A DNA stretch of 64,000 nt, taken from Adiantum capillus-veneris. Taxonomy: Eukaryota; Streptophyta; Polypodiopsida; Polypodiales; Pteridaceae. The first letter of the stretch is position 1. Each line of letters begins with the position of its first letter. The position numbers were made by a program, and so were the translations under genes. Below the pieces are notes generated by a model. That model was given only the letters and a program-made list of their open reading frames with translations, was not told the DNA's origin and made no database searches. Location: NCBI GenBank assembly GCA_014529385.2, contig CM043958.1, positions 122,234,817-122,298,816 of the forward strand. The letters run 5' to 3'. Below, one piece after another: positions 55,412 to 64,000 of the stretch.

Positions 55412-55782
55412 GAATGTCATCAATCTTATGAGTTATTAAAGAAGGCCCTAACAAGTGCTCCAATCCTGCGAACACCTGATTGGAATGTACCTTTTCATGT
55501 GCATATTGATGCATCAAATTTTGCTATTGGGTGTGTTCTAACTCAACCAGGCGAACATAAATTGGACTACCCTATTAGCTTTGCAAGTCGCCAATTAAAT
55601 GATGCCGAGATGAACTACACTACTACAGAGCGCGAAGGTCTAGCTATGATTTACGCAGTAAAGAAATTTCGCTATTACCTTCTTGCTACCAAGTTTGTGT
55701 TTTATGTTGATCATCAAGCATTGCTATATTTGGTAAACAAGCCGTGTTCCACAAGTCGAATTACACGATGGTTGTTAATTCT
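55412..55782 (+). pseudogene. pol: Element C pol: RNase H, cut by solo LTR D
   Basis: Same frame as RT. I-D-A-S-N-F-A-I-G-C-V-L, T-T-E-R-E-G-L-A-M-I-Y-A and Y-V-D-H-Q-A-L give the D, E, D residues. The frame is cut at 55,782 by the TG of D, inside the R-I-T-R-W-L-L helix, and resumes in phase at 57,401 after the ATTCT duplication. Confidence 0.92.
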
Positions 55783-57400
55783 TGTAATGGAATTTGCCTA
55801 TTCAATTTGAGAGTAGCGGAATTTAATGAGAGTACTTTCAAGAAATGATTTTGTGAGCATAGCGGGTAGACATAATTGAAGATAGCAACATAATTATAGC
55901 AATTAGTTAACTTGGCATGGACAATACTTTTGCAAGAGAGAGAATTTAGAGAACATGACAACAGTTGAGGACCGGATTTATGTGGAGCCGGTCCCCCCTC
56001 CAATAGGCATTTGTATTATGATTTCTCCCATAAAGAGAGACTTGTTACAATACATTCTTTGTGTTCCTTGTGACCTAGGTGAAGCAATGAAGATGGAAAG
56101 CTTCATGCATCACCATCATAGCATAACCTAAACTTGAAGAAAGCTTTAACTATACCAAGCCTTAGTCCCAAGACCTCAAACACATTCGAAGGTGGAGAGA
56201 GCTAGCAAGGAATGAGGGTAGGGAAGAGGAAGAAGAAACATTTCATACGAGAAAGAGCTAGTTCCTCACTTATCATAACTCTTGTGCTAGCATACATAAT
56301 AGCATAGTAATGAAGAAGAAATAGATGGCAAGCTCAAGCATTGAAGCATGGATCTTGGATGGATTTGCACTCCATAGCCAAGAGTGTTGGTGTAGGCTCT
56401 CAACCTCTACTTGCTTGGAGAAGGAGATGGAGCTCTTGCACTTTGCATAGTACACAATGAGAGTGTTTGTGAGTGTGTGTGGGTGAGTATACCCCCTAAG
56501 CACCCCCCTAGCTTGCTTGGGTCGACCCCCCCTTGTAGCTCATGCTTGAAGCTCATTGGACCCCTCCAGGCCTAGCCAATCACAAGCAGGAGCCATTACA
56601 AGCAACATGGGTAGCCTTGGGACAAGTGTCCCCCTTTCCCCTTTGAGAGAGAGGACTTGATAAATGCAAAATAAATTAATTAAATATCCTAAATTATCAT
56701 TGGACCCCTTGGGTGGCCAACCAATAGGTTTCAGGCACACCATGAGGGCAACATGAGGAGGAACTTGACAAGTGTCCTTGCTGCCTCTTCAAGCTGGGGC
56801 TTCCCTTGTGTGTGTGTGTGTGTGTGTTCTCTCTCATCCCCCCCCCCTTGTAGGCTCGCCCCCCTCCTTGAAAGGATCTTTTTGACTTTGGATGAGCAAG
56901 CCCCTTAGTCATCAAGCATGACTAAGCACTTGAAGTAGGGGGTGTTCCCACAAGCATCTCAGGCAAGCTTCTCAAGGCACTTCAAGCACCTTAATCATGC
57001 ACCAAGTCAAGCACCTCAAGCATGGAGCCAGTCAAGCACCTCAAGCATCTTAATCAAGCACCTCAAGCAGGACAAGCACCTCAAGCACGACAAGCACCTC
57101 GAGCTTGGGCCGGGTTCCCACCTCAAGCTCAGCCCTAGCTTACCTAAGGTCAAAGGACTTTTACACACATTATTGGAGGTCTTCAATGAAGCTACCCTAA
57201 GGTCTTATGCTCCATTGGTTAGCCTTGCTCTTGATAGACCATCTCCCATTTGGGCCCCTTTACTATTGGCCCCGTGTTGAGATAGATCTATAAGCACATA
57301 TCTATATCTTAACACTTGTTCCCATTTATTATCCCACATTAAGTGATCAATTTAATATGAGAAAATCATTTGGGTTGGTTAGATATTAGATTTTATGACA
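55783..57400 (-). mobile_element. Solo LTR D, same family as element A, inverse orientation
   Basis: Starts TGTAATGGAA and ends TATGACA on the plus strand, flanked by ATTCT at 55778-55782 and 57401-57405. Its right end reverse-complements to TGTCATAAAATCTAATATC, the start of the element A LTR (37411). Its left end reverse-complements to the CCATT-ACA end at 38862. No internal coding: gag/pol were lost by LTR-LTR recombination. It contains a (GT)n run near 56,811, a C run near 56,840, and a GCACCTCAAGCA minisatellite at about 56,960-57,112. Confidence 0.92.
56960..57112. repeat. Minisatellite of AGCACCTCAAGCA-like units in D
   Basis: About eight irregular units of 12-20 bp with the core AGCACCTCAAGC. 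The element A LTR has no comparable array at this position that I can see, so it expanded in D or shrank in A. Confidence 0.8.
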
Positions 57401-58864
57401 ATTCTTCTTGAGTTTGACTTCACCGTTGTTGTGAGGCCTGGGAGGAAACATGTCATGGCGGATCATTTATCTCGTATTCCTAATGGCAAAGCTCCTACGG
57501 GGGTTGATGATGAATTGCCTGATACTCCTTTGTTCATTGTTGAGACAATGCCTGAATGGAGTGAAAAGATTGTTAACTTCTTAGTTAATGGTTTTCCACC
57601 CAAAGAGATGCGAAAAGATATAGCTCGAAAATTAATCAAGGAATGCGAACCCTATTGCTTACTGGCGGGAACTCTCTATAAGAGAGGAAAAGATGATGTT
57701 CTTAGACGCTGTGCCCATGAGGATGAGTATTTATATATTCTACAAGAGGCACACATGGGCGTAGCTGATGGTCACTTTTCAGGAAAGTTGACTGCCCGAA
57801 AGATCTTACAGTCAGGCTATTGGTGGCCCACTCTGTTTAAGGATGCATCACTTTTTGCAAAGGGATGTGATGAATGCCAACGCTTCAAGAAGCCACAAAG
57901 AAGTGATAGGATGCCTCTACATCCCATCAAGGTAACCCAACCATTTGAAAAGTGGGGCTTAGACTTTGTAGGACCGATTAGTCCGGCTGCACGTAACACG
58001 CAATCACGATATATCATTGTGGCTATCAACTATATAACCAAATGGGCTGAAGCAAAAGCAACACGAAAGGCGGATGCAAAAACAACAGCTAAGTTCCTCT
58101 TTGAGAACATTATCACACGTTTTGGATGCCCCTTTGAACTTGTGAGTGACAATGGAACTCATTTTATAAATGAAGTAATAAAAGAACTCACATCAAACTT
58201 CATGATATCTCACCACAAGTCTACACCCTATTATCCCCAAGCAAATGGCCAAGCTGAGAGTACCAACAAAACTCTCATCTCCATTTTGACAAAGACAGTT
58301 GAGGCTCATCGCACTGATTGGGACCTAAAGCTTACATCAGCTTTATGGGCTTATCGTACTGTGTATAAAGTTGCTATTAATTGCACACCGTTTAAGATGG
58401 TGTATGGCCAAGAAGCAGTTATGCCATGGGAGTTTGTCATTCCTAGTCTTCGAGTAGCTTCTCAAGAAGGTTGGGATGGTAACCCCTTAGTGGAGCGATT
58501 ATATATCCTGGAAAGGCTAGATGAAGAGAGGCAATTAGCGGTGCAAAATGCTCTAGTGGAGAAGGATAGGAGAAAGAAGTGGTTTGATAGCCATTTAAAG
58601 GATAAAGACATCAAGGTTGGTGATAAAGTTCTTATGTACGGGGTACGTAATGAAAAGAAGAAATTGAAATACGCTGGTAAGGGACCATATCGAGTGTGTG
58701 AAATTACCCCGCAAGGTACCATTCATGTGGAGACTCTAGATGGAGTTGAAACCATTGGATTCCTTAATGGGAGTAAATTCAAAAGGTATTATGATCCTCT
58801 AAGCCAGGAAGAGTTGCAAGCCATCCATCAAAAGAAGGTTGCCAAGGAACAAGTAGAGCTTTAA
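57401..58864 (+). CDS. pol: Element C pol: end of RNase H and integrase, open
   Basis: About 488 codons without a break; the first ATG upstream (57395) belongs to D. It opens with V-R-P-G-x-x-H-V-M-A-D-H-L-S-R, the RNase H-integrase junction. The zinc domain has H and H in A-H-M-G-V-A-D-G-H-F-S-G and C-x-x-C in C-D-E-C-Q. The catalytic core is W-G-L-D-F-V-G-P, V-S-D-N-G-T-H-F, N-G-Q-A-E-S-T-N, at residues 190, 252 and 288 counted from 57395, an intact D-D(35)E. The C-terminal domain with G-D-K-V-L, K-Y-A-G-K-G-P-Y-R-V is present. It is the best preserved enzyme of the element. No chromodomain. Confidence 0.95.
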   Translation: MLLEFDFTVVVRPGRKHVMADHLSRIPNGKAPTGVDDELPDTPLFIVETMPEWSEKIVNFLVNGFPPKEMRKDIARKLIKECEPYCLLAGTLYKRGKDDVLRRCAHEDEYLYILQEAHMGVADGHFSGKLTARKILQSGYWWPTLFKDASLFAKGCDECQRFKKPQRSDRMPLHPIKVTQPFEKWGLDFVGPISPAARNTQSRYIIVAINYITKWAEAKATRKADAKTTAKFLFENIITRFGCPFELVSDNGTHFINEVIKELTSNFMISHHKSTPYYPQANGQAESTNKTLISILTKTVEAHRTDWDLKLTSALWAYRTVYKVAINCTPFKMVYGQEAVMPWEFVIPSLRVASQEGWDGNPLVERLYILERLDEERQLAVQNALVEKDRRKKWFDSHLKDKDIKVGDKVLMYGVRNEKKKLKYAGKGPYRVCEITPQGTIHVETLDGVETIGFLNGSKFKRYYDPLSQEELQAIHQKKVAKEQVEL

Positions 58865-59006
58865 AAAATCCAAGCAAGAGTTGAGGCTCGAGAACGACAA
58901 CAACGTCTTAGACGCCAACGAGAGGCTAATCTGGGAATCACGCAAGCATTTTTCGAGGACACAGATGACGACTCATTAGAATCTGAGCCACCCCTACGAA
59001 ACCCAA

Positions 59007-59840
59007 TTGAGCTTAAGTAGCCCCTATGGGAAAGTACTATACAATGCCTTATTAGATACGGGAGCTAAACACAATTTGTTGTCCTATGGAGTTTGGTGTC
59101 AATTAGGGAAACCGACCCTATCCTCGAGTACGATGCAAGTCAAGGGCATTAATAAAAAGAAAACTGCTATTCTTGGAGTCCTTCAGACCCCTGTTGTCTA
59201 TGACAATGGAAGCATAGTGCAGAGGTTTCTAGTCATGCCCGCGGGAGCTATGGAAGGCAATGTAAACCTGGGACGCATGTGGATGTTGGCAACCAAATGC
59301 ACTATTGATTGGGATACTGGTAGTGTCACGATGCGACCACCGACTCTTACCCCTGTCATTCAAGCAAAGTCACCTACGTTGCAAACTCTAGCAAAGTTAA
59401 AGGATAGCCAACATTCACAAGCCAAGGTGGTTAACTCGTCTTTGTCGGCTACCCATGAACCTAGCACTTCAACACTTGTAGTTGCAGCAAGCAGTAATAT
59501 TGCAAGTACTCAACCTGCACGACCTAAGAGTACATATCAATGGGTCCCCAAGGCCTTACTTCCAACTACCTCAACCCTCCCATCCATTCCAAGAAAAAAT
59601 TTCCCCGAAAAACCAAGAGCGCGCCCTAGGAGAGTCAAGACCAAATCACGATGGATTCCAAAACAACTATTAGAAGCCCAAGGCTACTATGATGGAAATG
59701 AGCAAATTTGGGTACCTAAACGTAAAATGTGTCCTTCCCTATCGACAACAAACCCATATGAGTCAAACAGTGTAACGCTAAAGCCAATGGCACACCGTGG
59801 GAAGGGAAAGATCACAAAATGCTTCACACCTAGTCCATAG
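59007..59840 (+). CDS. Element C 3' ORF: second retropepsin-like domain plus W-[VI]-P-K motifs
   Basis: 277 open codons in a different frame from integrase; no ATG at the start, so the true N-terminus is unknown. Residues about 10-100 match a retropepsin: A-L-L-D-T-G-A-K-H-N-L-L-S (catalytic D17, T18, G19), W-C-Q-L-G-K-P, V-K-G-I-N, Q-R-F-L-V-M-P, and G-R-M-W-M. A Ser/Thr/Pro linker leads to Q-W-V-P-K, R-W-I-P-K-Q and Q-I-W-V-P-K-R. Two-thirds of this resembles element F (21.6-22.7 kb and 20.8-21.6 kb). Some plant Gypsy elements carry extra ORFs after pol, often called env-like; an aspartic-protease-like one is unfamiliar to me. Retropepsin folds can also be non-proteolytic. Confidence 0.7.
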   Translation: MSLSSPYGKVLYNALLDTGAKHNLLSYGVWCQLGKPTLSSSTMQVKGINKKKTAILGVLQTPVVYDNGSIVQRFLVMPAGAMEGNVNLGRMWMLATKCTIDWDTGSVTMRPPTLTPVIQAKSPTLQTLAKLKDSQHSQAKVVNSSLSATHEPSTSTLVVAASSNIASTQPARPKSTYQWVPKALLPTTSTLPSIPRKNFPEKPRARPRRVKTKSRWIPKQLLEAQGYYDGNEQIWVPKRKMCPSLSTTNPYESNSVTLKPMAHRGKGKITKCFTPSP

Positions 59841-60111
59841 CTAGTTTGGGCTCCAAGGCAAAACCAATTTATTCCACCTAGCTCAGGAAGGGGGGAGTTC
59901 CATGAAGCTTCTAGCTCCTCATGTAATACATCCATAGAGGTAAAAGCTTCTACACAGCCTCCACCTACAATAGTGGACCTCCATGAAGCTACAAAGGAAT
60001 CCACACCTTCCAATGTTTAAGAATCACCTAATGAACCACTTCAAGTTCGATCTGGGAGAGTACCTTACCACCCTTGCAACTCAACGAGGCACCTAAGGTA
60101 ATAGAAAACTA
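59841..60111 (+). other. Element C: decayed tail of the 3' ORF
   Basis: The same frame continues past the TAG at 59838-59840 with readable Pro/Ser/Glu-rich sequence to a further stop near 60,018. AGGAAGGGGGGAG at 59885-59897 is a copy of the terminal polypurine tract. Confidence 0.6.
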
Positions 60112-60348
60112 TTGGCAAAAATCTTCACCTATAACAACTTGGAACAACTGGTTTCCAAGGGTGACGACATCATTTCAAACGATATGATCTACCCAAGGAA
60201 GGGGGGAGTGTTTGTGGACATCCATTATTCACTTGCTTCCCTCTCAACCTTTCTCCCTGACCTCTTAATCTCCAATCTTAGGGAATGTATATATAAAGCC
60301 TTATACTCACAAAAACAAGATAAAAAAGTAAAAGAGCAAGAGCCATAA
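60112..60348 (+). CDS. Element C small ORF, 78 codons, unknown
   Basis: No family recognised. The middle of the frame overlaps a polypurine-like AAGGAAGGGGGGAG at 60195-60208 and reads K-G-G-V-F-V-D. It ends in a Lys/Glu-rich tail. It may be chance. Confidence 0.3.
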   Translation: MAKIFTYNNLEQLVSKGDDIISNDMIYPRKGGVFVDIHYSLASLSTFLPDLLISNLRECIYKALYSQKQDKKVKEQEP

Positions 60349-60465
60349 CACAAATCATAAAAACAAATTATGCACAAGAACACGACCCTTGTAATATTTG
60401 CACTCTAACCATCATCTATTTGCGTGTACAGATATGGCTAGTACGCTAGATCATCCACTCCTGCC

Positions 60466-60855
60466 TTGGGTAAGAGGTACCCTCGTTACTTTTCACAAAT
60501 ATTTCACATGGTCTTTCCAGTGCTTGCATGTGAATGGGATTTGATAGCTATGCTAGCACGTGAGAGGAATTTTGAGGAGTTAGAATGGCTGATACGTCTC
60601 TTGACCACGTCTGATCCATACTTAGTAGAGAGCGTTTCTCCCATTGCACAAGCCTACCCTTTTGACCAAGATGACTATAGGCGTCTAGTGACCTTCTTAG
60701 TAAACATGGGCACCTATGATGAAGAAGAAAATTTACAGGACTACACGGATGGCACATATGGTCTCATGGATGATGACTTTGTTTATCTCGACGACGAGGA
60801 TAGGGTTTTAGCCTTAGGGTTTCCCCCCAACCTCTACAATATCCTATTCCCTTGA
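60466..60855 (+). CDS. Element C small acidic ORF, 129 codons, unknown
   Basis: Helical N-terminal half (C-E-W-D-L-I-A-M-L-A-R-E-R-N-F-E-E-L-E-W) and a strongly acidic C-terminus with D-Y-T-D-G-T-Y and V-Y-L-D-D-E-D-R motifs. It has no known domain. An ATG at 60434 opens another frame just after a pyrimidine-AG (TTTGCGTGTACAG), which could be a splice acceptor. If so, this ORF would be an exon of a spliced 3' gene; that is inference only. Confidence 0.4.
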   Translation: MGKRYPRYFSQIFHMVFPVLACEWDLIAMLARERNFEELEWLIRLLTTSDPYLVESVSPIAQAYPFDQDDYRRLVTFLVNMGTYDEEENLQDYTDGTYGLMDDDFVYLDDEDRVLALGFPPNLYNILFP

Positions 60856-62214
60856 CTCTCTAGGGGAGTGCAAATAATTAGGTTAGGGTTCCTTATGTTT
60901 TTTGTTGTGTTCAATAAGTGTTGGTACCTTTTCCCACTAATGTGCCTCCTGGAGGTATTTCTTTTGTTTCCTAGTGTGTACAGGAGCGTGTTGCTATTGA
61001 TAGGATTTGGACCTTCATGAAATCTTTATCTCGACTCACTCTTCAAACCAAGCGCGACCATCGACACAAACAGGTGTTTCTTGTCCATTACCATTGCCCC
61101 TTATCTTTTTTGCATCTATGATTGTCTGCTTTGATTGTGATTGGTAGGATAATATCCAACACATTTTCTTAGTAACAAACATTTAATTCAATGTAATTTT
61201 TTTGTCATAATCACTTGTCTAGGTTTAAAAATCAACCAGTCCGACTAAGCTAGTTTGACCAAGTTAGGTGTTAGAGATCTTCTCTTAATACCATGGGGAA
61301 TGCCTTCCTAATAATCAATGGTTACTTAGGTTCTTAATTCGATTTAGGCAGCATTGTGTGAAATGTACTAGGGATTTCTAGTGGGCTTGACCCTATTGAC
61401 CTTTCGCTTAAGTATTATAAAGGGAGTTTACTAGTGTGATGAGCCTGGGGAGGTGTATCAGTGTTATATGACCCCCCAAAGTTACAAAATTAAAATGCTG
61501 AAAATGAACAAACAAAAAATCAAAGTGCCACAATGTAAAATCTTAAGCTGGAAGAGAAATCTCAGCTTGATTTGGTACTTCACTCACATGTATTGCCTAT
61601 GGTACTAGAGCCCTAGAGGTTCCCAGTGTGGGCGCTTTTCCTTGAAAAGCAAAAAACCCAAGGCATACAAAATAAGCACACACATCAAATTGAATCACTG
61701 TGAAAACACTTTGGGGGGTCAAAGAAAAGGTAATTAGTCAGGTGATGATTTCATGAGAAATTCCTTTTATCGTAGCTTAACTACAAGGTCCTCTAGGTAT
61801 AGCCTCTAGTCAGTCCTCGAACATGCAATACTTGGCTCTCGCGATTAAACAACTTAATTAACCAGAGAAAATTAAGAAGCTTACCCATGGTATTAATAGT
61901 TGATCTCTAGTGCCTTTCGACCGTTAAATTAGCGACCCCAGACTTGTTTAATTTTTTACCTTTACATCTGTTTATGCATTTGATTACATTGCAATTTAAT
62001 GCTTATTGCTGACAAATTGTTTAAAATTTTGTTACCAATCAATTGTCTGCCTAAAATTGCATATGCTTTTTAATCGCTTATGAAAATGCAATTACTGTGC
62101 AATGTTGTTTGATTTTGCAGTGACTAATGAAGGCTAAGGACATTCATCTCAAATGCTCTTCCACCTCGACCAACGAGCTTCAAATCAATAGCTTCCGAGG
62201 ACGGAATCTACATC
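60856..62214 (+). other. Element C 3' region without a gene
   Basis: AT-rich, only short frames. A few intron-like signals (TTTGATTTTGCAG at about 62,108-62,120) are not conclusive. Long untranslated 3' segments are common in large Gypsy elements. Confidence 0.6.
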
Positions 62215-62227
62215 AGGAAGGGGGGCA
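62215..62227 (+). promoter_or_regulatory. Element C polypurine tract
   Basis: AGGAAGGGGGGCA directly before the TG of the 3' LTR. Confidence 0.92.
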
Positions 62228-62826
62228 TGTTAACCCTCACGGCTCACGGACACCCTATCACCTACGAGACGGACGTTGTAACCTACGGTGGACATTGTAT
62301 TATTTATTTGGTAGAGTCAGGTACCGGGCTTGTCGGTCCAATAGGAAAAGGGTAAGAGTGATCGCCGATGAGAGGCGCACTCTAACTGGGACATTCAAGG
62401 GATTAGTTGGCTAAGCATGGGCTCCCAAGTGTGAATGGGGTGAGCTCATATAAAAGCCAACTAAACTTAAAATTCACTCATTCTCTCATTTGTGCAATAG
62501 AAGAGTGCTCTTGCTCCATCTCCATCTCCATCTCCATCTCCATCTTCTTCTTCTTCACCTCCTTGTGTGTGTGTGTGAGAGAGAGAGAGCGCGATCGAGC
62601 ATTGCGGCGGCACGACGGTGGTGAAGCAGTTGAGCACGACGTAGCGGCGTCTCCTTCTTCTTCTCGGCGAGGAATCCTCCACGGCAGGAGCATAGAGCGG
62701 TGAGTGACACACCATTGCCCTCTTTTGAGCTTACTAGTTAAGCTAGTTGTGTGCTTGGAGCCGTCTATGGCTCTCACACAGTGTTAGGCAAGGCCCTTGC
62801 TCCGACAGTGCGGCAAGGAGTGCACA
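62228..62826 (+). repeat. Element C 3' LTR, 599 bp
   Basis: Bounded by the polypurine tract and the CTTAC duplication. The (GA)n tract is short here (about 62,577-62,590). Differences from the 5' LTR visible by eye are few, apart from the microsatellites. Confidence 0.95.
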
Positions 62827-63310
62827 CTTACTTTTGGAGAATTGTTAAAAATCAGACCATATTTATGGAATGATCTACAGAAAACCCTAGAGAAGGTGGG
62901 AATAACGAGGCTAATCACGAAAAATTTGGGAAAATTGAAACACGAAATGGACAACAAAGAGATTCGATCTGTTCCAATGAACAAAGTCAAAGAATACTAC
63001 AAAGGGGAAGAAGAAAACACAACCCTTCCAGTGAAATATAATGACATAAAAACCATGGCAACACTAGATAGTGGGGCAGGCATAGCCATAGCCATGAAAG
63101 CAGTATGGGAATCGTGGGGACAACCAGCCATTAGACAAACTCGAATGAAATTGCAATTGGCTGATGGACACATTGCCATTAGGACTGCTTGAAAAAGTGA
63201 TAGTTAATTCATGTGGGATTGAATACCAACACACTTTTGCCATAGTAGACTTTGGGAAGAAACTCAATTACGAAATCATATTGGGAACTTCATGCGACAA
63301 GTACAACTCA
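62827..63310 (+). pseudogene. Element B pol protease (right of the C insertion), frameshifted
   Basis: Resumes the frame broken at 47,336. It contains the retropepsin loop M-A-T-L-D-S-G-A-G-I-A, with the catalytic D-S-G-A intact, W-E-S-W-G-Q-P and L-A-D-G-H-I-A. The frame then ends at 63190-63192. The second half of the domain (V-N-S-C-G-I-E-Y, F-A-I-V-D-F, Y-E-I-I-L-G) continues in another frame to about 63,320, so a 1-nt indel lies near 63,175. Confidence 0.9.
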
Positions 63311-63339
63311 TTCAAGATTAGGGAAACAATTATCTGTAC

Positions 63340-63657
63340 TTGAAGCAAGTGGGATCAATAACCAGGGTTAATTTCAAAGATCACACTTATAGAGATGTCA
63401 TGAAAATGCCCATACAAGAGTTAGATTCACTTTCTTCGGCTGAAACTAAGCTTCCATCTTGGTTGAATAAAGACACTCCTATTTGGATGTGCGGAACTTC
63501 AAAAAATGGGAGCTTAAAACGAAAAGAATGTATATTAGAAAGGGATTGTACGGATAAAGCCTATGTACCTGAACCCTTTCCAGAGCAACATTTCTTAGAG
63601 CCATTTGAGTGGACTCAAATTTTAGCGACAATGGATGTATGTTTAAATACGCATTAG
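63340..63657 (+). pseudogene. Element B pol, protease-RT linker
   Basis: 105 codons, no catalytic motif. F-E-W-T-Q-I-L-A-T-M-D-V near the end resembles V-D-W-V-H-L-A-A-T-I-D-T in the linker of element C after its protease (about 53,585-53,620), so B and C are related. It stops at 63,657, before any RT motif. Confidence 0.7.
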
Positions 63658-64000
63658 GAGAAAGTTGGACTCACTTTTGGGCCTTTTAGTTCTAGAGAGA
63701 GAGTGGCGCTCGACCAATGAGGAAGAGGCTAACGTTACGTTGAAAATCGACATTTTGGAGTCAAGCTCTTTTTAAAAAAAGGGAGGAAATATTGTTTTTG
63801 TTCATCAAATTGCACAATTTCACGCTTTCAAGGCATAAATGCCGTAAGTCGTACTAACTCTGTACTGAGGAATTTCAAAACTTTCATTGAAGACTCTATT
63901 TAGTATCTTTGTTCCCGCCCAAATATGACTTTGAGTAGCTCTACTTCCCTCTCAAAACTTCTTCCCTTTTTCATATTTGCACTAACCTTTCTGTGTATTC
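63658..64000 (+). other. Element B, decayed, no domain read
   Basis: A purine-rich tract AAAAAAAGGGAGGAAAT at about 63,775-63,790 is followed by TGTTTTTG, but this does not match the start of the element B LTR, so I do not call it an LTR junction. Confidence 0.5.

Larger units (their letters stand above)
47337..62826 (+). mobile_element. Ty3/Gypsy element C, 15.5 kb, with extra 3' coding and a solo LTR inside
   Basis: LTRs at 47337-47975 and 62228-62826 begin TGTTAA-CCTCACGGCTCACG and end GCACA; the duplication CTTAC flanks them. Order: LTR, Asp-type primer-binding site, leader, gag with several knuckles, protease, RT, RNase H, integrase, a 3' retropepsin-like ORF, two small ORFs, polypurine tract, LTR. 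Removing the 1.6-kb solo LTR leaves about 13.9 kb, long for a Gypsy element, as in the Tat/Athila/Ogre group whose Asp-type primer site it shares. In-frame stops in gag, protease and RNase H linker and mutated RT make it inactive. Confidence 0.93.
41396..64000 (+). mobile_element. Ty3/Gypsy element B, interrupted by element C, runs off the right edge
   Basis: LTR 41396-42306, Asp-type primer-binding site, a long leader with tandem repeats, a pre-gag ORF, gag, zinc knuckles, then a frame that is cut at 47,336 by C and resumes at 62,827 into a retropepsin domain. The 5-bp CTTAC at 47332-47336 is repeated at 62827-62831. The interrupted frame is in phase on both sides. RT, integrase and the 3' LTR are not reached by position 64,000. 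Left flank GTAGA (41391-41395). Confidence 0.88.

Noticed and set aside
55783-57400. D as an intact small element with its own genes
   Set aside because: Both its ends match the two ends of the single A LTR and it has no primer-binding site or polypurine tract inside, so it is a solo LTR.
63770-63800. Polypurine tract and 3' LTR start of element B
   Set aside because: The sequence after it (TGTTTTTGTTC) does not match the element B LTR start (TGTTAGTAGC), and RT and integrase have not yet appeared.
1-64000. CRISPR arrays, operons, rRNA or tRNA genes
   Set aside because: No regular short repeats with unique spacers, no bacterial gene organisation and no recognisable rRNA or tRNA sequence. 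The tRNA-like 12-18-bp matches are primer-binding sites.

Overview
This is nuclear DNA of a land plant, and it is almost entirely retrotransposons. The evidence is Ty1/Copia and Ty3/Gypsy elements with plant-type primer-binding sites (initiator-Met tRNA and Asp tRNA), a pentatricopeptide-repeat (PPR) gene remnant, no compact operons, and very many long (GA)n/(CT)n microsatellites. A seed-free plant such as a fern would fit, but nothing in the sequence proves it. I found no intact cellular gene. No coding frame is complete from end to end; every element carries stops, frameshifts or lost catalytic residues.

Layout. 1-215: PPR pseudogene fragment (minus). 300-5,950: microsatellites and diverged tandem repeats with no gene. 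5,950-7,420: featureless. 7,421-13,037: Copia element (plus) with gag, protease, integrase, RT and RNase H, broken by frameshifts, a stop and a 149-bp tandem duplication; its 3' LTR is truncated. 13,121-18,617: Gypsy element E (minus) flanked by GGCAA, with unusually short (about 68 bp) near-palindromic LTRs that lie in inverted rather than direct orientation. About 18,618-25,260: element F (minus), no RT or integrase seen, with a long decayed ORF of repeated Y-x-D-x-x-G-x-x-Y motifs followed by two retropepsin-like pieces and W-[IVL]-P/S-K motifs. 27,042-32,281: element G (plus), LTRs of 124 and 143 bp around about 5 kb without a recognisable domain.

34,829-64,000 is a nest of five retroelements, readable from LTR ends, target-site duplications and resumed frames. 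A degraded Copia (H, minus) is broken at 37,410 by Gypsy element A. A is broken at 41,395 by Gypsy element B, whose far end is outside the window. B is broken by a 15.5-kb Gypsy element C (47,337-62,826, flanked by CTTAC). C is broken inside RNase H by D (55,783-57,400, flanked by ATTCT), a solo LTR of the same family as A in the opposite orientation. Insertion order is therefore H, A, B, C, D.

The most interesting content is the accessory coding of the B/C/F group. C carries, after integrase, an extra ORF with a second retropepsin-like domain (intact DTGA, whereas its pol protease reads DGGA), followed by repeated W-[VI]-P-K motifs. F carries related but catalytically changed versions of the same module. 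F, and more weakly B and C, carry the repeated Y-x-D-x-x-G-x-x-Y motif. C also has two extra copies of its polypurine tract between pol and the 3' LTR. Family names were assigned by reading motifs; no database search was run.
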